DNA from: Aeromicrobium choanae
GTDB taxonomy: Bacteria; Actinomycetota; Actinomycetes; Propionibacteriales; Nocardioidaceae
Length of the DNA stretch: 64,000 nucleotides
Direction of reading: 5' to 3'
Assembly: GCF_900167475.1 (NCBI RefSeq)
Contig: NZ_LT796768.1
Coordinates: 3,286,001 to 3,350,000 of the forward strand
Below are positions 8,724 to 18,610 of this stretch, piece by piece. Under the pieces are notes generated by a model, which was not told where the DNA came from, did not search any database, and saw only the letters and a program-made list of their open reading frames with translations. Numbering within the stretch: the first letter of the stretch is position 1; the number at the start of each line of letters is the position of its first letter. Made by a program: the position numbers and the translations under genes.

Positions 8724-9405
8724 CCTCCGCAGCCGCTCGGCCTGGGTCGTGGCGCTGCTCGTGGGTCTGCTCGCGTTCACCATGACGGTGCAGTGGAGCC
8801 AGGACGACGAGACCGACGACTTCAGCGGGGTCCGAGGCGTCGAGCTGGCCGAGCTGCTGAAGTCGCTCGACGCGACGAACACCCGCCTGTCACAGCAGAT
8901 CGAGACCCTGCGCGCCTCGCGGGACGACCTGCGCGACTCCAGCGAGAGCTCGGCCGAGGCCCGCAAGGCCGCGGTCGAGCGGGCCAACTCGCTGGCGATC
9001 CTCGCGGGCACCGTCGGCGCCGAGGGGGCGGGCATCGAGATCTCGATCACCGCACCCCCGGGGGCCGTCACAGCCTCGGTGCTGCTCGACGCGGTGCAGG
9101 AGATGCGTGACGCGGGCGCCGAGGTCATCGCCCTGAACGGCGTGGCTCGCGTGGTGGCCCAGACGTGGTTCCTCGACGACGACGCCGGGGTCCGCGTCAG
9201 CGGCCGGGTGCTCAAGCCCCCGTACGTGATGGAGGTGATCGGGGACCCCGAGACGCTCGCCGACGCCGTCACCTTCCGCGGCGGGCTCGCCGATCGTGTC
9301 GAGAGCCGCGGGGGAGACGTCTCGGTCGAGGAGCGGCAGCGCATCCGTGTGACCGCTGTGGCTGACACCCCCGAGCCCCAGTACGCTCGACCCGCGAACG
9401 ACTGA
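8716..9405 (+). CDS. DUF881 membrane-anchored protein, second copy
   Basis: 229 residues. A short basic N-terminus, one membrane helix (AWVVALLVGLLAFTMTVQW), a coiled coil (ELLKSLDATNTRLSQQIETLRASRDDLRD) and the DUF881 domain (GAGIEISITAPPG ... PPYVMEVIGDPETLADAV). It shares the same plan as the first copy but has a shorter cytoplasmic head, so the two may form a hetero-oligomer around Sbp; that is inference. It begins inside the end of sbp. gcvH follows after 23 bases with its own strong ribosome site. Confidence 0.85.
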   Translation: MRDLRSRSAWVVALLVGLLAFTMTVQWSQDDETDDFSGVRGVELAELLKSLDATNTRLSQQIETLRASRDDLRDSSESSAEARKAAVERANSLAILAGTVGAEGAGIEISITAPPGAVTASVLLDAVQEMRDAGAEVIALNGVARVVAQTWFLDDDAGVRVSGRVLKPPYVMEVIGDPETLADAVTFRGGLADRVESRGGDVSVEERQRIRVTAVADTPEPQYARPAND

Positions 9406-9428
9406 TCGCCTGAAGATGGAGGACGACC

Positions 9429-9806
9429 ATGATTCCTGAGGACCTGTTCTACAGCGCCGAGCACGAGTGGGTGCGCGTCGAGGGCGACGTCGCCATCATC
9501 GGCATCACCGACTTCGCACAGGACCAGCTCGGCGACATCGTCTACGTCGACCTGCCCGCCGAGGGCGACTCCGTGGATGGGGGCACCGTCGTGGGCGAGC
9601 TGGAGTCCACGAAGTCGGTGTCCGACGTCTTCACGCCGGTCTCCGGCGAGGTCATCGCGCGCAACGACGCGCTCGAGGCGACCCCCGAGGTGATCAACTC
9701 CGATCCCTACGGCGAGGGCTGGCTGCTGAAGGTCCGTACGAGCGAGGACGACGTCACGTCGGGCCTGCTCACGGCCGAGGCGTACTCGGCTCTGGTGACC
9801 GGCTGA
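9429..9806 (+). CDS. gcvH: Glycine cleavage system H protein
   Basis: 125 residues, the normal length. H protein carries the lipoyl arm that shuttles the aminomethyl group between P, T and L proteins in glycine decarboxylation. The lipoylated lysine is Lys62 in GELESTKSVSDV. A GGAGGAC ribosome site lies just before the ATG. The gene sits in the conserved pgsA-DUF881-sbp-DUF881-gcvH-garA order. The P protein is encoded 2.6 kb downstream on the same strand under a glycine riboswitch; T protein is not in the window. Confidence 0.95.
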   Translation: MIPEDLFYSAEHEWVRVEGDVAIIGITDFAQDQLGDIVYVDLPAEGDSVDGGTVVGELESTKSVSDVFTPVSGEVIARNDALEATPEVINSDPYGEGWLLKVRTSEDDVTSGLLTAEAYSALVTG

Positions 9807-9832
9807 CCGGTCGGGCCACGGGTGTTAGGTTT

Positions 9833-9855
9833 GGGTTCGAAGGAACTTTGAACCC
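9833..9855. promoter_or_regulatory. Inverted repeat upstream of garA
   Basis: GGGTTC and GAACCC arms (9833-9838 and 9850-9855) are extended by matching AAG/CTT inside, giving a 23-bp imperfect palindrome. A -10-like TAGGTT (9826-9831) lies just upstream. Candidate operator; protein unknown. Confidence 0.4.
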
Positions 9856-9858
9856 CCA

Positions 9859-9887
9859 CTTGAGCAAACCTTCAAGCTCTACTTGAG
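9859..9887. promoter_or_regulatory. Triple CTTGAG/TTCAAG motif upstream of garA
   Basis: CTTGAG at 9859-9864, TTCAAG at 9871-9876 and CTTGAG at 9882-9887 alternate in orientation with 6- and 5-base spacers, directly before the garA ribosome site. Related ACTTGAGGG/CCCTCAAGT sequences precede the MerR gene at 11671. Candidate binding sites for one of the two MerR-type regulators of this block. Confidence 0.4.
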
Positions 9888-9902
9888 ACGGAGTTGATCG
9901 CG

Positions 9903-10328
9903 GTGACGACGCCGGACGGTTTCGATGAGACCAACTTCATCCCGGTCATCGACGCCGACACCGAGGAGATGTCGGCCGGCGACGTGTTCGCGGTCGAGAA
10001 CCTGCAGGTCGGCAACGCGATGCTCCTCGTGCAGCGCGGGCCCGACGCCGGCTCGCGCTTCCTGCTCGACCAGGACGTCGTCTCGGCCGGCCGGCACCCC
10101 TCCAGCGACATCTTCCTCGACGACATCAGCGTCTCCCGCCGCCACGCGACCTTCTCGCGCCGCGGGAGCGGGTACGTCGTCACCGATCTGGGCAGCCTGA
10201 ACGGCACCTACGTCAACCGCGACCGTATCGACGGGGACATCCCGCTCGCGGGCGGCGACGAGGTCCAGCTCGGCAAGTACCGCCTCATCTACTTCCCCGG
10301 CACCGTGGCCTCCGAAGGTGGTCAATGA
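9903..10328 (+). CDS. garA: GarA/OdhI-like FHA-domain protein
   Basis: 141 residues. The C-terminal 90 residues are a forkhead-associated domain with the phosphothreonine-binding motifs GRHPSSDIFLDD, SVSRRHA and GSLNGTYVNR. In mycobacteria and corynebacteria the family binds and inhibits 2-oxoglutarate dehydrogenase and regulates glutamate dehydrogenase, switched off by kinase phosphorylation of an N-terminal ETTS-type motif. That motif is not visible here: the N-terminus reads VTTPDGFDETNFIPVIDADTEE. GTG at 9903 is chosen because GGAG (9890-9893) is nine bases upstream; the TTG at 9894 abuts the ribosome site. Its stop overlaps the ftsR start as ATGA. Confidence 0.88.
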   Translation: MTTPDGFDETNFIPVIDADTEEMSAGDVFAVENLQVGNAMLLVQRGPDAGSRFLLDQDVVSAGRHPSSDIFLDDISVSRRHATFSRRGSGYVVTDLGSLNGTYVNRDRIDGDIPLAGGDEVQLGKYRLIYFPGTVASEGGQ

Positions 10329-11041
10329 CCACGAGTGAGGCCGGGCGCGAACCGCTGCTCGGCATCTCCCAGGTGATCGCCGAGCTCTCCGGCGAGTTCC
10401 CCGACATCTCGCAGAGCCGGATCCGGTACTACGACGAGCAGGGCCTCGTCGAGCCGCGCCGCACGCCCTCGGGCTACCGCAAGTTCAGCTACGGCGACGT
10501 CGAGCGGCTGCGGTTCGTGCTGCGCATGCAGAAGGACCGCTACTGGCCGCTGAGCCACATCCGGCAGGTCCTCGACCAGATGGACTCCGGCGAGGTGCCC
10601 GACACCGAGCTTCGGGCCACCCTGCGCGTGCCGCAGGTGACGCTCGCCGCCGACGGCACGCCCACGCCGCAGTCGATCACCGAGGGCGGCGGGTCCACCC
10701 GCATGACCCGCGACGAGCTGATGGACGCGGCCGGGATCGACGCCCAGACCCTCGACCAGGTCGAGGAGTTCGAGCTCATCCGGCGCCGTCCCAATCAGCG
10801 GTACTACGACACCGACGACCTCGTCGTCGCGTCCCTCGTCGGCCAGCTGGCCGAGCTGGGCCTCGAGCCGCGTCACCTGCGCGGCTTCCGCAGCGCCGCC
10901 GACCGCGAAGTGGGCCTGCTCGACCAGGTCGTCCCGCCGGCCACCCGCCAGCAGTCCGGGGCCGCCGCGAACCTCGCCGAGCTGGCCGCGCTCAACGTGC
11001 GCCTGCACACGGTGCTCGTCCGCGCCGGCCTGCGCACCTGA
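10325..11041 (+). CDS. ftsR: MerR-family transcription factor, FtsR-like
   Basis: 238 residues. An N-terminal winged helix-turn-helix of MerR type (ISQVIAEL...SRIRYYDEQGLVEPRRTPSGYRKFSYGDVERLRFV) is followed by a linker and a second MerR-like module (YYDTDDLVVASLVGQLAELGLEPRHLRGF). This double arrangement and the place after garA match Rv1828/FtsR, which in corynebacteria activates ftsZ. No cysteine-based effector site is seen, so it is not a metal or redox sensor of the classical type. Translation is coupled to garA by an ATGA overlap. Confidence 0.85.
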   Translation: MTTSEAGREPLLGISQVIAELSGEFPDISQSRIRYYDEQGLVEPRRTPSGYRKFSYGDVERLRFVLRMQKDRYWPLSHIRQVLDQMDSGEVPDTELRATLRVPQVTLAADGTPTPQSITEGGGSTRMTRDELMDAAGIDAQTLDQVEEFELIRRRPNQRYYDTDDLVVASLVGQLAELGLEPRHLRGFRSAADREVGLLDQVVPPATRQQSGAAANLAELAALNVRLHTVLVRAGLRT

Positions 11042-11053
11042 CAGGAGGTCGCC

Positions 11054-11533
11054 GTGCGCGAACTCGACATCGTCGGAGTCCGGGTGGAGATGCCCACCAA
11101 CCAGCCGCTGATCCTGCTGCGCGAGCGCGAGGGCACGCGGTACCTGCCGATCTGGGTCGGCGCGATCGAGGCCTCGGCCATCGCCTTCGCCCAGCAGGGC
11201 ACCGTGGCCCCACGACCTCCGACGCACGCCCTGATGGCCTCGATCATCGAGGGCCTGGGGGACGAGCTGACCGAGGTCCGGATCGTCGACGTGCGCGACG
11301 GGGTCTTCTACGCCGAGCTCGCGTTCGCCGGGGGAGCGGTCGTCGACGCCCGCCCGTCCGACTCGATCGCCCTCGCCCTGCGAACGGGAGTCCGCGTGGT
11401 GTGTGCCGAGGACGTGCTCGACGTCGCCGGCTTCGCCCAGACGCCCGACGAGGACGAGCAGGTCCAGCAGTTCCGCGAGTTCCTCGACCACGTCGACCCC
11501 GAGGACTTCGAGAAGCCCTCAAGTGAGGGTTGA
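11054..11533 (+). CDS. Bifunctional nuclease (BFN, DUF151) domain protein
   Basis: 159 residues. The whole protein is a BFN/DUF151 domain: it begins MRELDIVGVRVEMPTNQPLILL and contains RYLPIWVGAIEASAIAF and ARPSDSIALALRTGV, the family landmarks. Plant members show DNase and RNase activity, while the bacterial role is unproven. The acidic tail (DEDEQVQQFREFLDHVDPEDF) is typical of actinobacterial forms. AGGAGG lies five bases before the GTG start. It is 12 bases after ftsR and probably in the same transcript. Confidence 0.85.
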   Translation: MRELDIVGVRVEMPTNQPLILLREREGTRYLPIWVGAIEASAIAFAQQGTVAPRPPTHALMASIIEGLGDELTEVRIVDVRDGVFYAELAFAGGAVVDARPSDSIALALRTGVRVVCAEDVLDVAGFAQTPDEDEQVQQFREFLDHVDPEDFEKPSSEG

Positions 11534-11599
11534 GAGTTTTTGCCGGCCGACACGCGCGCCGGTGCGTGCGTCGAGAGACTCTCACGTCTAACTTGAGGG
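11516..11599. promoter_or_regulatory. Paired CCCTCAAGT / ACTTGAGGG repeat before the MerR gene
   Basis: Two perfect 9-base inverted arms at 11516-11524 and 11591-11599 flank 66 bases that also hold GTTGAGAG and GAGAGACTCTC elements. The core CTTGAG is the one repeated before garA. Candidate looping operator of the downstream MerR gene; one arm lies inside the end of the BFN gene. Confidence 0.45.
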
Positions 11600-11670
11600 T
11601 ACGCAAGACCACAGTGGTGTGGTTCTCTTGTTGTGGGAGGCCGTCCACCGGCCGCCAGGAAGGCGTGATC

Positions 11671-12243
11671 ATGATCGAACCTCGTGACGAGGCAGCGGAG
11701 GCGCGGGCACAGGCCAGCGCCCAGGGCCTGCTGTTCGACGACGACCTCGCCCCCATGCCCCAGGACACGGGCTTCCGCGGCCCCACCGCCTGCAACGCCG
11801 CCGGCATCACCTACCGCCAGCTCGACTACTGGGCCCGCACCGGCCTGGTCGAGCCCACGGTCCGCTCGGCCACCGGCTCGGGCACCGCGCGCCTGTACTC
11901 CTTCAAGGACATCCTGCTGCTCAAGATCATCAAGCGTCTCCTCGACGCCGGTGTCTCGCTCCAGCAGATCCGCACCGCGATCGACCACCTCCGCGAGCGC
12001 GGCACCGAGGACCTCACGCAGGTCACCCTCATGAGCGACGGCGCCAGCGTCTACGAGTGCCGCTCCGCCACCGAGATCGTCGACCTGCTCCAGGGTGGTC
12101 AGGGCGTCTTCGGCATCGCCATCGGCGGTGTGTGGAAGGAGATCGAGGGCTCGCTCCACGAGCTGCCCACCGAGCGCGCCGAGGCCGACGTCCCCGTCGC
12201 CGGCGACGAGCTGTCGCAGCGCCGCGCCCGCAAGGCCAACTGA
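11671..12243 (+). CDS. MerR-family regulator, ResR/McdR-like (Rv1830 orthologue position)
   Basis: 190 residues with one MerR DNA-binding domain (TACNAAGITYRQLDYWARTGLVEPTVR ... YSFKDILLLKIIKRLLDAGVSLQQIRTAI) followed by a short effector domain without the cysteines of metal sensors. By position before gcvP and by domain layout it corresponds to Rv1830, known as ResR or McdR, linked to growth and division control in mycobacteria. ATG 11671 is chosen because AGGAAGG lies seven bases upstream; the nearer GTG (11665) overlaps that site. A 130-base leader with inverted repeats suggests autoregulation. Confidence 0.85.
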   Translation: MIEPRDEAAEARAQASAQGLLFDDDLAPMPQDTGFRGPTACNAAGITYRQLDYWARTGLVEPTVRSATGSGTARLYSFKDILLLKIIKRLLDAGVSLQQIRTAIDHLRERGTEDLTQVTLMSDGASVYECRSATEIVDLLQGGQGVFGIAIGGVWKEIEGSLHELPTERAEADVPVAGDELSQRRARKAN

Positions 12244-12276
12244 CGGACGCTCCGCCCGCCCCGACATCGCTCGGGG

Positions 12277-12282
12277 TAGGCT
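12277..12282 (+). promoter_or_regulatory. -10 box of the gcvP transcript
   Basis: TAGGCT lies about 20 bases upstream of the riboswitch P1 stem, placing the transcript start near 12289. Confidence 0.55.
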
Positions 12283-12300
12283 GGTCACGCCGTTCGACCC

Positions 12301-12423
12301 GTACGGGAGAGTCCCGTCCCAGGGCGCCGAAGGGGCAATTCCTCCCCGGAACCTCTCAGGCCACAGGACCGTACGTCACAGGCGACTCTGAAGGCGTGCC
12401 GCTGGCGCGACGACAGAGGGGGA
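12301..12423 (+). ncRNA. Glycine riboswitch, single aptamer with vestigial second aptamer
   Basis: The aptamer carries the family signature GGGAGAG (12305-12311), CGCCGAAGGGGCAA, and CTCTCAGG (12353-12360) followed by ACAGGACCG. The GTACGG/CCGTAC ends (12301-12306 and 12369-12374) form P1. In the usual tandem form a second aptamer would come next. Here only a short CTCTG (12386-12390) pairing with CAGAG (12414-12418) remains before the typical GACAGAGGGGGA end, which looks like a ghost aptamer stem. It should turn gcvP on when glycine is abundant. Confidence 0.88.
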
Positions 12424-12444
12424 GGGCCTTGTCGTCGAGCCCTC
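12422..12444 (+). promoter_or_regulatory. Hairpin between riboswitch and gcvP ribosome site
   Basis: GAGGGC (12422-12427) can pair with GCCCTC (12439-12444) just before the GGAG ribosome site at 12445. Likely part of the riboswitch expression platform. Confidence 0.45.
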
Positions 12445-12456
12445 GGAGTCCCGCCC

Positions 12457-15312
<2,856 letters not shown>

Positions 15313-16055
15313 TCGGTCCACCAGCGCACCACGCGGTCGACGACGGGTCCGGGGTGCTTCGCCCACAGCACGTGGTGGGTGGAGCCGCCCTCGGGCACGA
15401 GGTCGCGGGTGTACTCCCAGGTGGTCAGCGCGTCGGGCTCGACGAGTGTCCGCTCGAACCGGTGCGCGGCCGCCTCGATCGAGAATCCGTCGCCCGCCAG
15501 GTGCACGGCGAGTGTGGGGCGCGTGATGCGCCGTTCCACCGCGTAGGGCGGGCGACCGGTGCGGACCACACGGGCCCATTCCCTCATGAGGGTGCGCGCG
15601 CCGGGGCCGCCGAACCACGGCTTGGGAACGTATCCGCGCACGAGCCCGACCAGCGGGACGGTCGACGCCATGACGGCGAGCGGCAGCCCGATCCGGGGGT
15701 AGTGGCGGAAGTGGGGGAGGGACACGCCCACGAGCACCAGCGCATCGGCGGGACGCGCTCCGATCTGGATCGCGCCGCCGAGCTGGCCGCCGAGACTGTG
15801 CCCGAACAGCACGACCGGCCGCCCGGGGTGCTCGTTCCGCGCGGCATCGATGGCGGCCTGGGTGTCGGCGATCTCGTCGGCGTACGACCAGTCGTGGCGG
15901 CGCGAGGCCCGTGGGAGATCGCGCTCGAAGCCGCGTCGAGGGAGGGCGCGCGCCTCCCAGCCGCGTTGCTCGAAGGCCGCCACGAGCGGCGCGTAGAAGG
16001 ACGAGGGGACCGCCATCGCGGGGGAGATCAGGACGACCGGGGTGCTCACCGGACC

Positions 16056-16061
16056 ATCCTG
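16056..16061 (-). promoter_or_regulatory. Putative leaderless -10 box of the 16049 hydrolase
   Basis: CAGGAT on the minus strand, six bases before GTG 16049; a weaker match than the TAGGCT boxes. Confidence 0.35.
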
Positions 16062-16086
16062 CCAGCGTGAAAGACTCACGTCTGAC

Positions 16087-16449
16087 ATGCCTGACGCCCT
16101 GGTCTACCTGACCTCCGCCGCCGCCCTCGCCGCCGCCGTGTTCGCGGGGTGGCACACGGCGAGGTCGTACCGCTTCAGCAACCCGCTCTTCTATGCCGTG
16201 GCGGTCGTCGAGGTGCTGCTCGTGGTGTGCCTCGTCTGGGGGATCGTCGCCGTCACCGGCACCGATCGCGACGTCGAGAAGGCGCTGTACGTGTCGTACC
16301 TGCTGACCACCGTCCTCATCCCGCCCGCCTCGGTGCTGTGGGGGATCGGCGACAAGACCCGCTGGGGCACCGGCGTGGTCGCGGTGGCGCTGTTCACGGT
16401 GTCGGTCATGCTGATCCGTACGCACCAGATCTGGGTGGGACATGGCTGA
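16087..16449 (+). CDS. Small integral membrane protein, four predicted helices
   Basis: 120 residues, mostly hydrophobic, with about four membrane segments (ALVYLTSAAALAAAVFAGW, LFYAVAVVEVLLVVCLVWGIVAV, YLLTTVLIPPASVLWGIGD, GVVAVALFTVSVMLI). I recognise no characterised family; such proteins are annotated as hypothetical membrane proteins in actinobacteria. Its end overlaps the next gene by eight bases, and the pair probably functions together. It starts 37 bases from the divergent hydrolase gene. Confidence 0.7.
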   Translation: MPDALVYLTSAAALAAAVFAGWHTARSYRFSNPLFYAVAVVEVLLVVCLVWGIVAVTGTDRDVEKALYVSYLLTTVLIPPASVLWGIGDKTRWGTGVVAVALFTVSVMLIRTHQIWVGHG

Positions 16450-16834
16450 GCACGACACCGAGACACAGCACGGCTTCGGACGCGCCCTCGTGGCGGTCTA
16501 CGCCGTCTTCGCCGTCGCGGCGACCGCGCGGTCGGTCTACCAGCTCGTGACGAAGGCCGACGAGGCCCCGGTCGCCTACGCGCTGTCGGCCGTGGCCGGC
16601 GTCGTCTACGGCATCGCGACGTGGGCGCTGGCCACCGGCAACCGCCGGGTCGCGACGGCGGCGATCGGCTTCGAGCTGATCGGCGTGCTGGGTGTCGGGC
16701 TGCTGAGCGTCGTGGACTCCGAGCTGTTCCCCGACGAGACGGTGTGGTCGGGCTTCGGCGCCGGCTACGGCTTCATCCCGCTCGTGCTGCCCTTCGTCGG
16801 CCTGTGGTGGCTGCGCCGCACCCGAGGAAAGTGA
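16442..16834 (+). CDS. Small integral membrane protein, partner of the preceding gene
   Basis: 130 residues with about four membrane helices. A short charged N-terminus (MAEHDTETQHGFGR) precedes ALVAVYAVFAVAATARSVYQL, and the last helix ends in RRTRGK. The core resembles uncharacterised actinobacterial membrane proteins with a VYQL...APVAYALSAVAGVVYGIAT pattern. It overlaps the upstream membrane-protein gene by eight bases, so the two are translationally coupled. A good terminator starts two bases after the stop. No function can be assigned. Confidence 0.7.
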   Translation: MAEHDTETQHGFGRALVAVYAVFAVAATARSVYQLVTKADEAPVAYALSAVAGVVYGIATWALATGNRRVATAAIGFELIGVLGVGLLSVVDSELFPDETVWSGFGAGYGFIPLVLPFVGLWWLRRTRGK

Positions 16835-16835
16835 G

Positions 16836-16864
16836 AGCCCCGTGCGCTCATACCGCGCGGGGCT
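16836..16864 (+). terminator. Terminator hairpin after the membrane protein pair
   Basis: An 11-bp GC-rich stem (16836-16846 with 16854-16864) with one G-U pair and a 7-base loop. Confidence 0.75.
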
Positions 16865-16920
16865 GATCCCATTGAAACCCGCCTGGTGCCCGAATCCCGG
16901 CAGCGACACGGCCCGATGAG

Positions 16921-16939
16921 CAGCGAGCGCCAGCGAGCG
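16921..16939. repeat. Tandem CAGCGAGCG repeat in an intergenic region
   Basis: Two copies of CAGCGAGCG (16921-16929 and 16931-16939) lie in the 167-base gap between 16835 and 17001. Otherwise the gap holds a terminator and a -10-like TACTCT at 16973-16978 for the next gene. The repeat resembles dispersed GCGAGC-rich extragenic sequences of high-GC genomes. Confidence 0.35.
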
Positions 16940-17001
16940 AGCCGTCCAACACCACGAATCGCGCCACCGACCTACTCTGCTTCTCCTCAGGTGATGGCGC
17001 G

Positions 17002-17457
17002 ATGAGTGATCGCGCGTACGAGTTCCGCTCGGTCTGGGACGTCGAGGAGCCGCCTGAGCGGCTCTGGCGCACGCTGGAGCAGTTCCTGGAGCAGGACGAC
17101 CCGCTGCCGTGGTGGGACGCGGTCAGCGTGACCGCCCACCGGGGCGAGGAGATCGATCTCGTCGCACGCAGCGCCTTCGGCTACCGGCTGCGCTTCACGG
17201 TGCACGACCTCGACCTGCAGCCCACCACCACGATGCGGTTCCGCTCGCGCGGTGACCTCGAGGGGTCCGCGCACCTGGACTTCGCACCGGGTCGCCCCGG
17301 GCGGACCCTGCTGACCATCGACTGGCACGTGGACACCACCGCGCCGTGGATGCGCCGCTCGGAGCGGTTGCTGCGACCGGCGTTCGTGCTGGCGCACGGC
17401 CTGGTCATGAGGTCGGGAGAGCGGCGTCTGAACCGGTGGTTGCGGCAGCGAGGCTGA
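17002..17457 (+). CDS. SRPBCC/polyketide-cyclase-like protein
   Basis: 151 residues with the START-like SRPBCC pattern: an N-terminal strand (AYEFRSVWDVEEPPERLWRTLEQ), the helix-strand WWDAVSVTAHRGEEIDLVAR, a GYRLRFTVHDLDLQPTTTMRFRSRGDLEGSAHLDF sheet and a long C-terminal helix. The fold makes a hydrophobic pocket for small ligands; no catalytic role is evident. It is a single gene with a possible TACTCT -10 box. Its last 53 bases overlap the convergent siroheme synthase gene. Confidence 0.75.
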   Translation: MSDRAYEFRSVWDVEEPPERLWRTLEQFLEQDDPLPWWDAVSVTAHRGEEIDLVARSAFGYRLRFTVHDLDLQPTTTMRFRSRGDLEGSAHLDFAPGRPGRTLLTIDWHVDTTAPWMRRSERLLRPAFVLAHGLVMRSGERRLNRWLRQRG

Positions 17458-18610
17458 CGACGTCGCCGATCACGGTGATCGCGGGGGCCTGCGCGTGGGC
17501 CGCGTGGTCGGCGATCGTGCCGAGGGTGGCGATCGTGGTGCGCTGGTCGGGGGCGAAGCCTCGCTCGATGACGGCAGCGGGCGTGTGCGGGTCGTGACCT
17601 GCCGCGATGAGCTCCTCGGCGGTGCTGCGCAGCCGCTTGACGCCCATCAGGAGCACCAGGGTGTGGTCGCCGCGGCGCGGCAGCTCACCGACGGCCTCGT
17701 GCCCGGTGAGCACCGAGAAGCCGCGCGCGACGCCGCGATGGGTGACCGGAATGCCCGCCGCCGCGGCCACGGCGATCGCCGACGTGACGCCGGGGACCAC
17801 CTCGACCTCGACGCCGGCCGCGCGACACGCGAGCAGCTCCTCGCCTCCGCGCCCGAAGACGTAGGGGTCGCCGCCCTTGAGCCGCACGACGACCTTGCCC
17901 TGCTGGGCGCGGTCGACGAGGAGCTCGTTGATGCGCTCCTGCGGGATGGGGTGGTGGTCGGGCTGCTTGCCGACGTCGATCACCTCGACGTCGGGCGCGA
18001 GCTCGGCCAGGACGGACTGGGGGGCGAGCCGGTCGAACACGACGACGTCGGCCTCGGCGAGCAGTCGCCGGCCTCGAGTGGTGAGCAGGCCGGGGTCGCC
18101 CGGCCCCGCGCCGACGAGGGCAACGAGGCCCTTCGCGTGGGTGCGGTGGCGCAGCGGCAGGTCGCCGGTCTGCAGGGCCGTGGCCACCGCGTCGCGCAGG
18201 GCCGCGGCGCGCCCGGCATCGCCGCCGCCGCTGACCGCGATCGTGATGTCGTCCACGCGGGCCACCGCGGGGGTCCAGGCCGTGGCGTGCTCGGGATCGC
18301 CGCCCTTGAGGCAGAAGATCTGCGCCGCCTCGGCATCGTCGGCGACGAGGTCGTCGACCGGCGGGACGTCGGTGGCGGTCTGCACGAGCCAGGCACCGTC
18401 GAGGTCACCCGTGCGGTAGGTCCGCTCGTGCCACGTGATCGTGCCCCGGCCGATGGCCGAGGCCAGGGAGTCGGAGACGGCGGGGGAGACCACGTGGACG
18501 TCGGCGCCGGCCTCGAGGAGGGCGAAGGCGCGACGGGTGGCGACGTGACCTCCGCCGACGACGACCACGCGGCGACCAGCGATCCTCAGGCCGAGGGGGA
18601 AGGTGCTCAC
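17405..18610 (-). CDS. cysG: Siroheme synthase: precorrin-2 dehydrogenase/ferrochelatase plus uroporphyrinogen-III methyltransferase
   Basis: 401 residues with two modules. Residues 1-150 are a CysG-type precorrin-2 dehydrogenase/ferrochelatase with the NAD-binding GGGHVATRRA motif. Residues 165-395 are a SAM-dependent uroporphyrinogen-III C-methyltransferase with GAGPGDPGLLTTRG, VVRLKGGDPYVFGRGGEE and PGVTSA. Together they make siroheme, the cofactor of sulfite and nitrite reductases. The GTG start overlaps the cysH stop (GTGA), so the operon serves assimilatory sulfate reduction. The enzyme is shorter than E. coli CysG (about 457 residues). Its 3' end overlaps the SRPBCC gene on the other strand. 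Confidence 0.92.
   Translation of the reverse strand: MSTFPLGLRIAGRRVVVVGGGHVATRRAFALLEAGADVHVVSPAVSDSLASAIGRGTITWHERTYRTGDLDGAWLVQTATDVPPVDDLVADDAEAAQIFCLKGGDPEHATAWTPAVARVDDITIAVSGGGDAGRAAALRDAVATALQTGDLPLRHRTHAKGLVALVGAGPGDPGLLTTRGRRLLAEADVVVFDRLAPQSVLAELAPDVEVIDVGKQPDHHPIPQERINELLVDRAQQGKVVVRLKGGDPYVFGRGGEELLACRAAGVEVEVVPGVTSAIAVAAAAGIPVTHRGVARGFSVLTGHEAVGELPRRGDHTLVLLMGVKRLRSTAEELIAAGHDPHTPAAVIERGFAPDQRTTIATLGTIADHAAHAQAPAITVIGDVVSLAAATTGSDAALPTS

Noticed and set aside
9859-9876. CTTGAG...TTCAAG as an HspR HAIR element (CTTGAGT-N7-ACTCAAG)
   Set aside because: The spacer is 6 rather than 9 bases between the six-base cores, and no chaperone or hspR gene is nearby.
16087-16834. A toxin-antitoxin pair in the two small membrane protein genes
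   Set aside because: Neither product shows a toxin or antitoxin motif, and both have several membrane helices of similar size.
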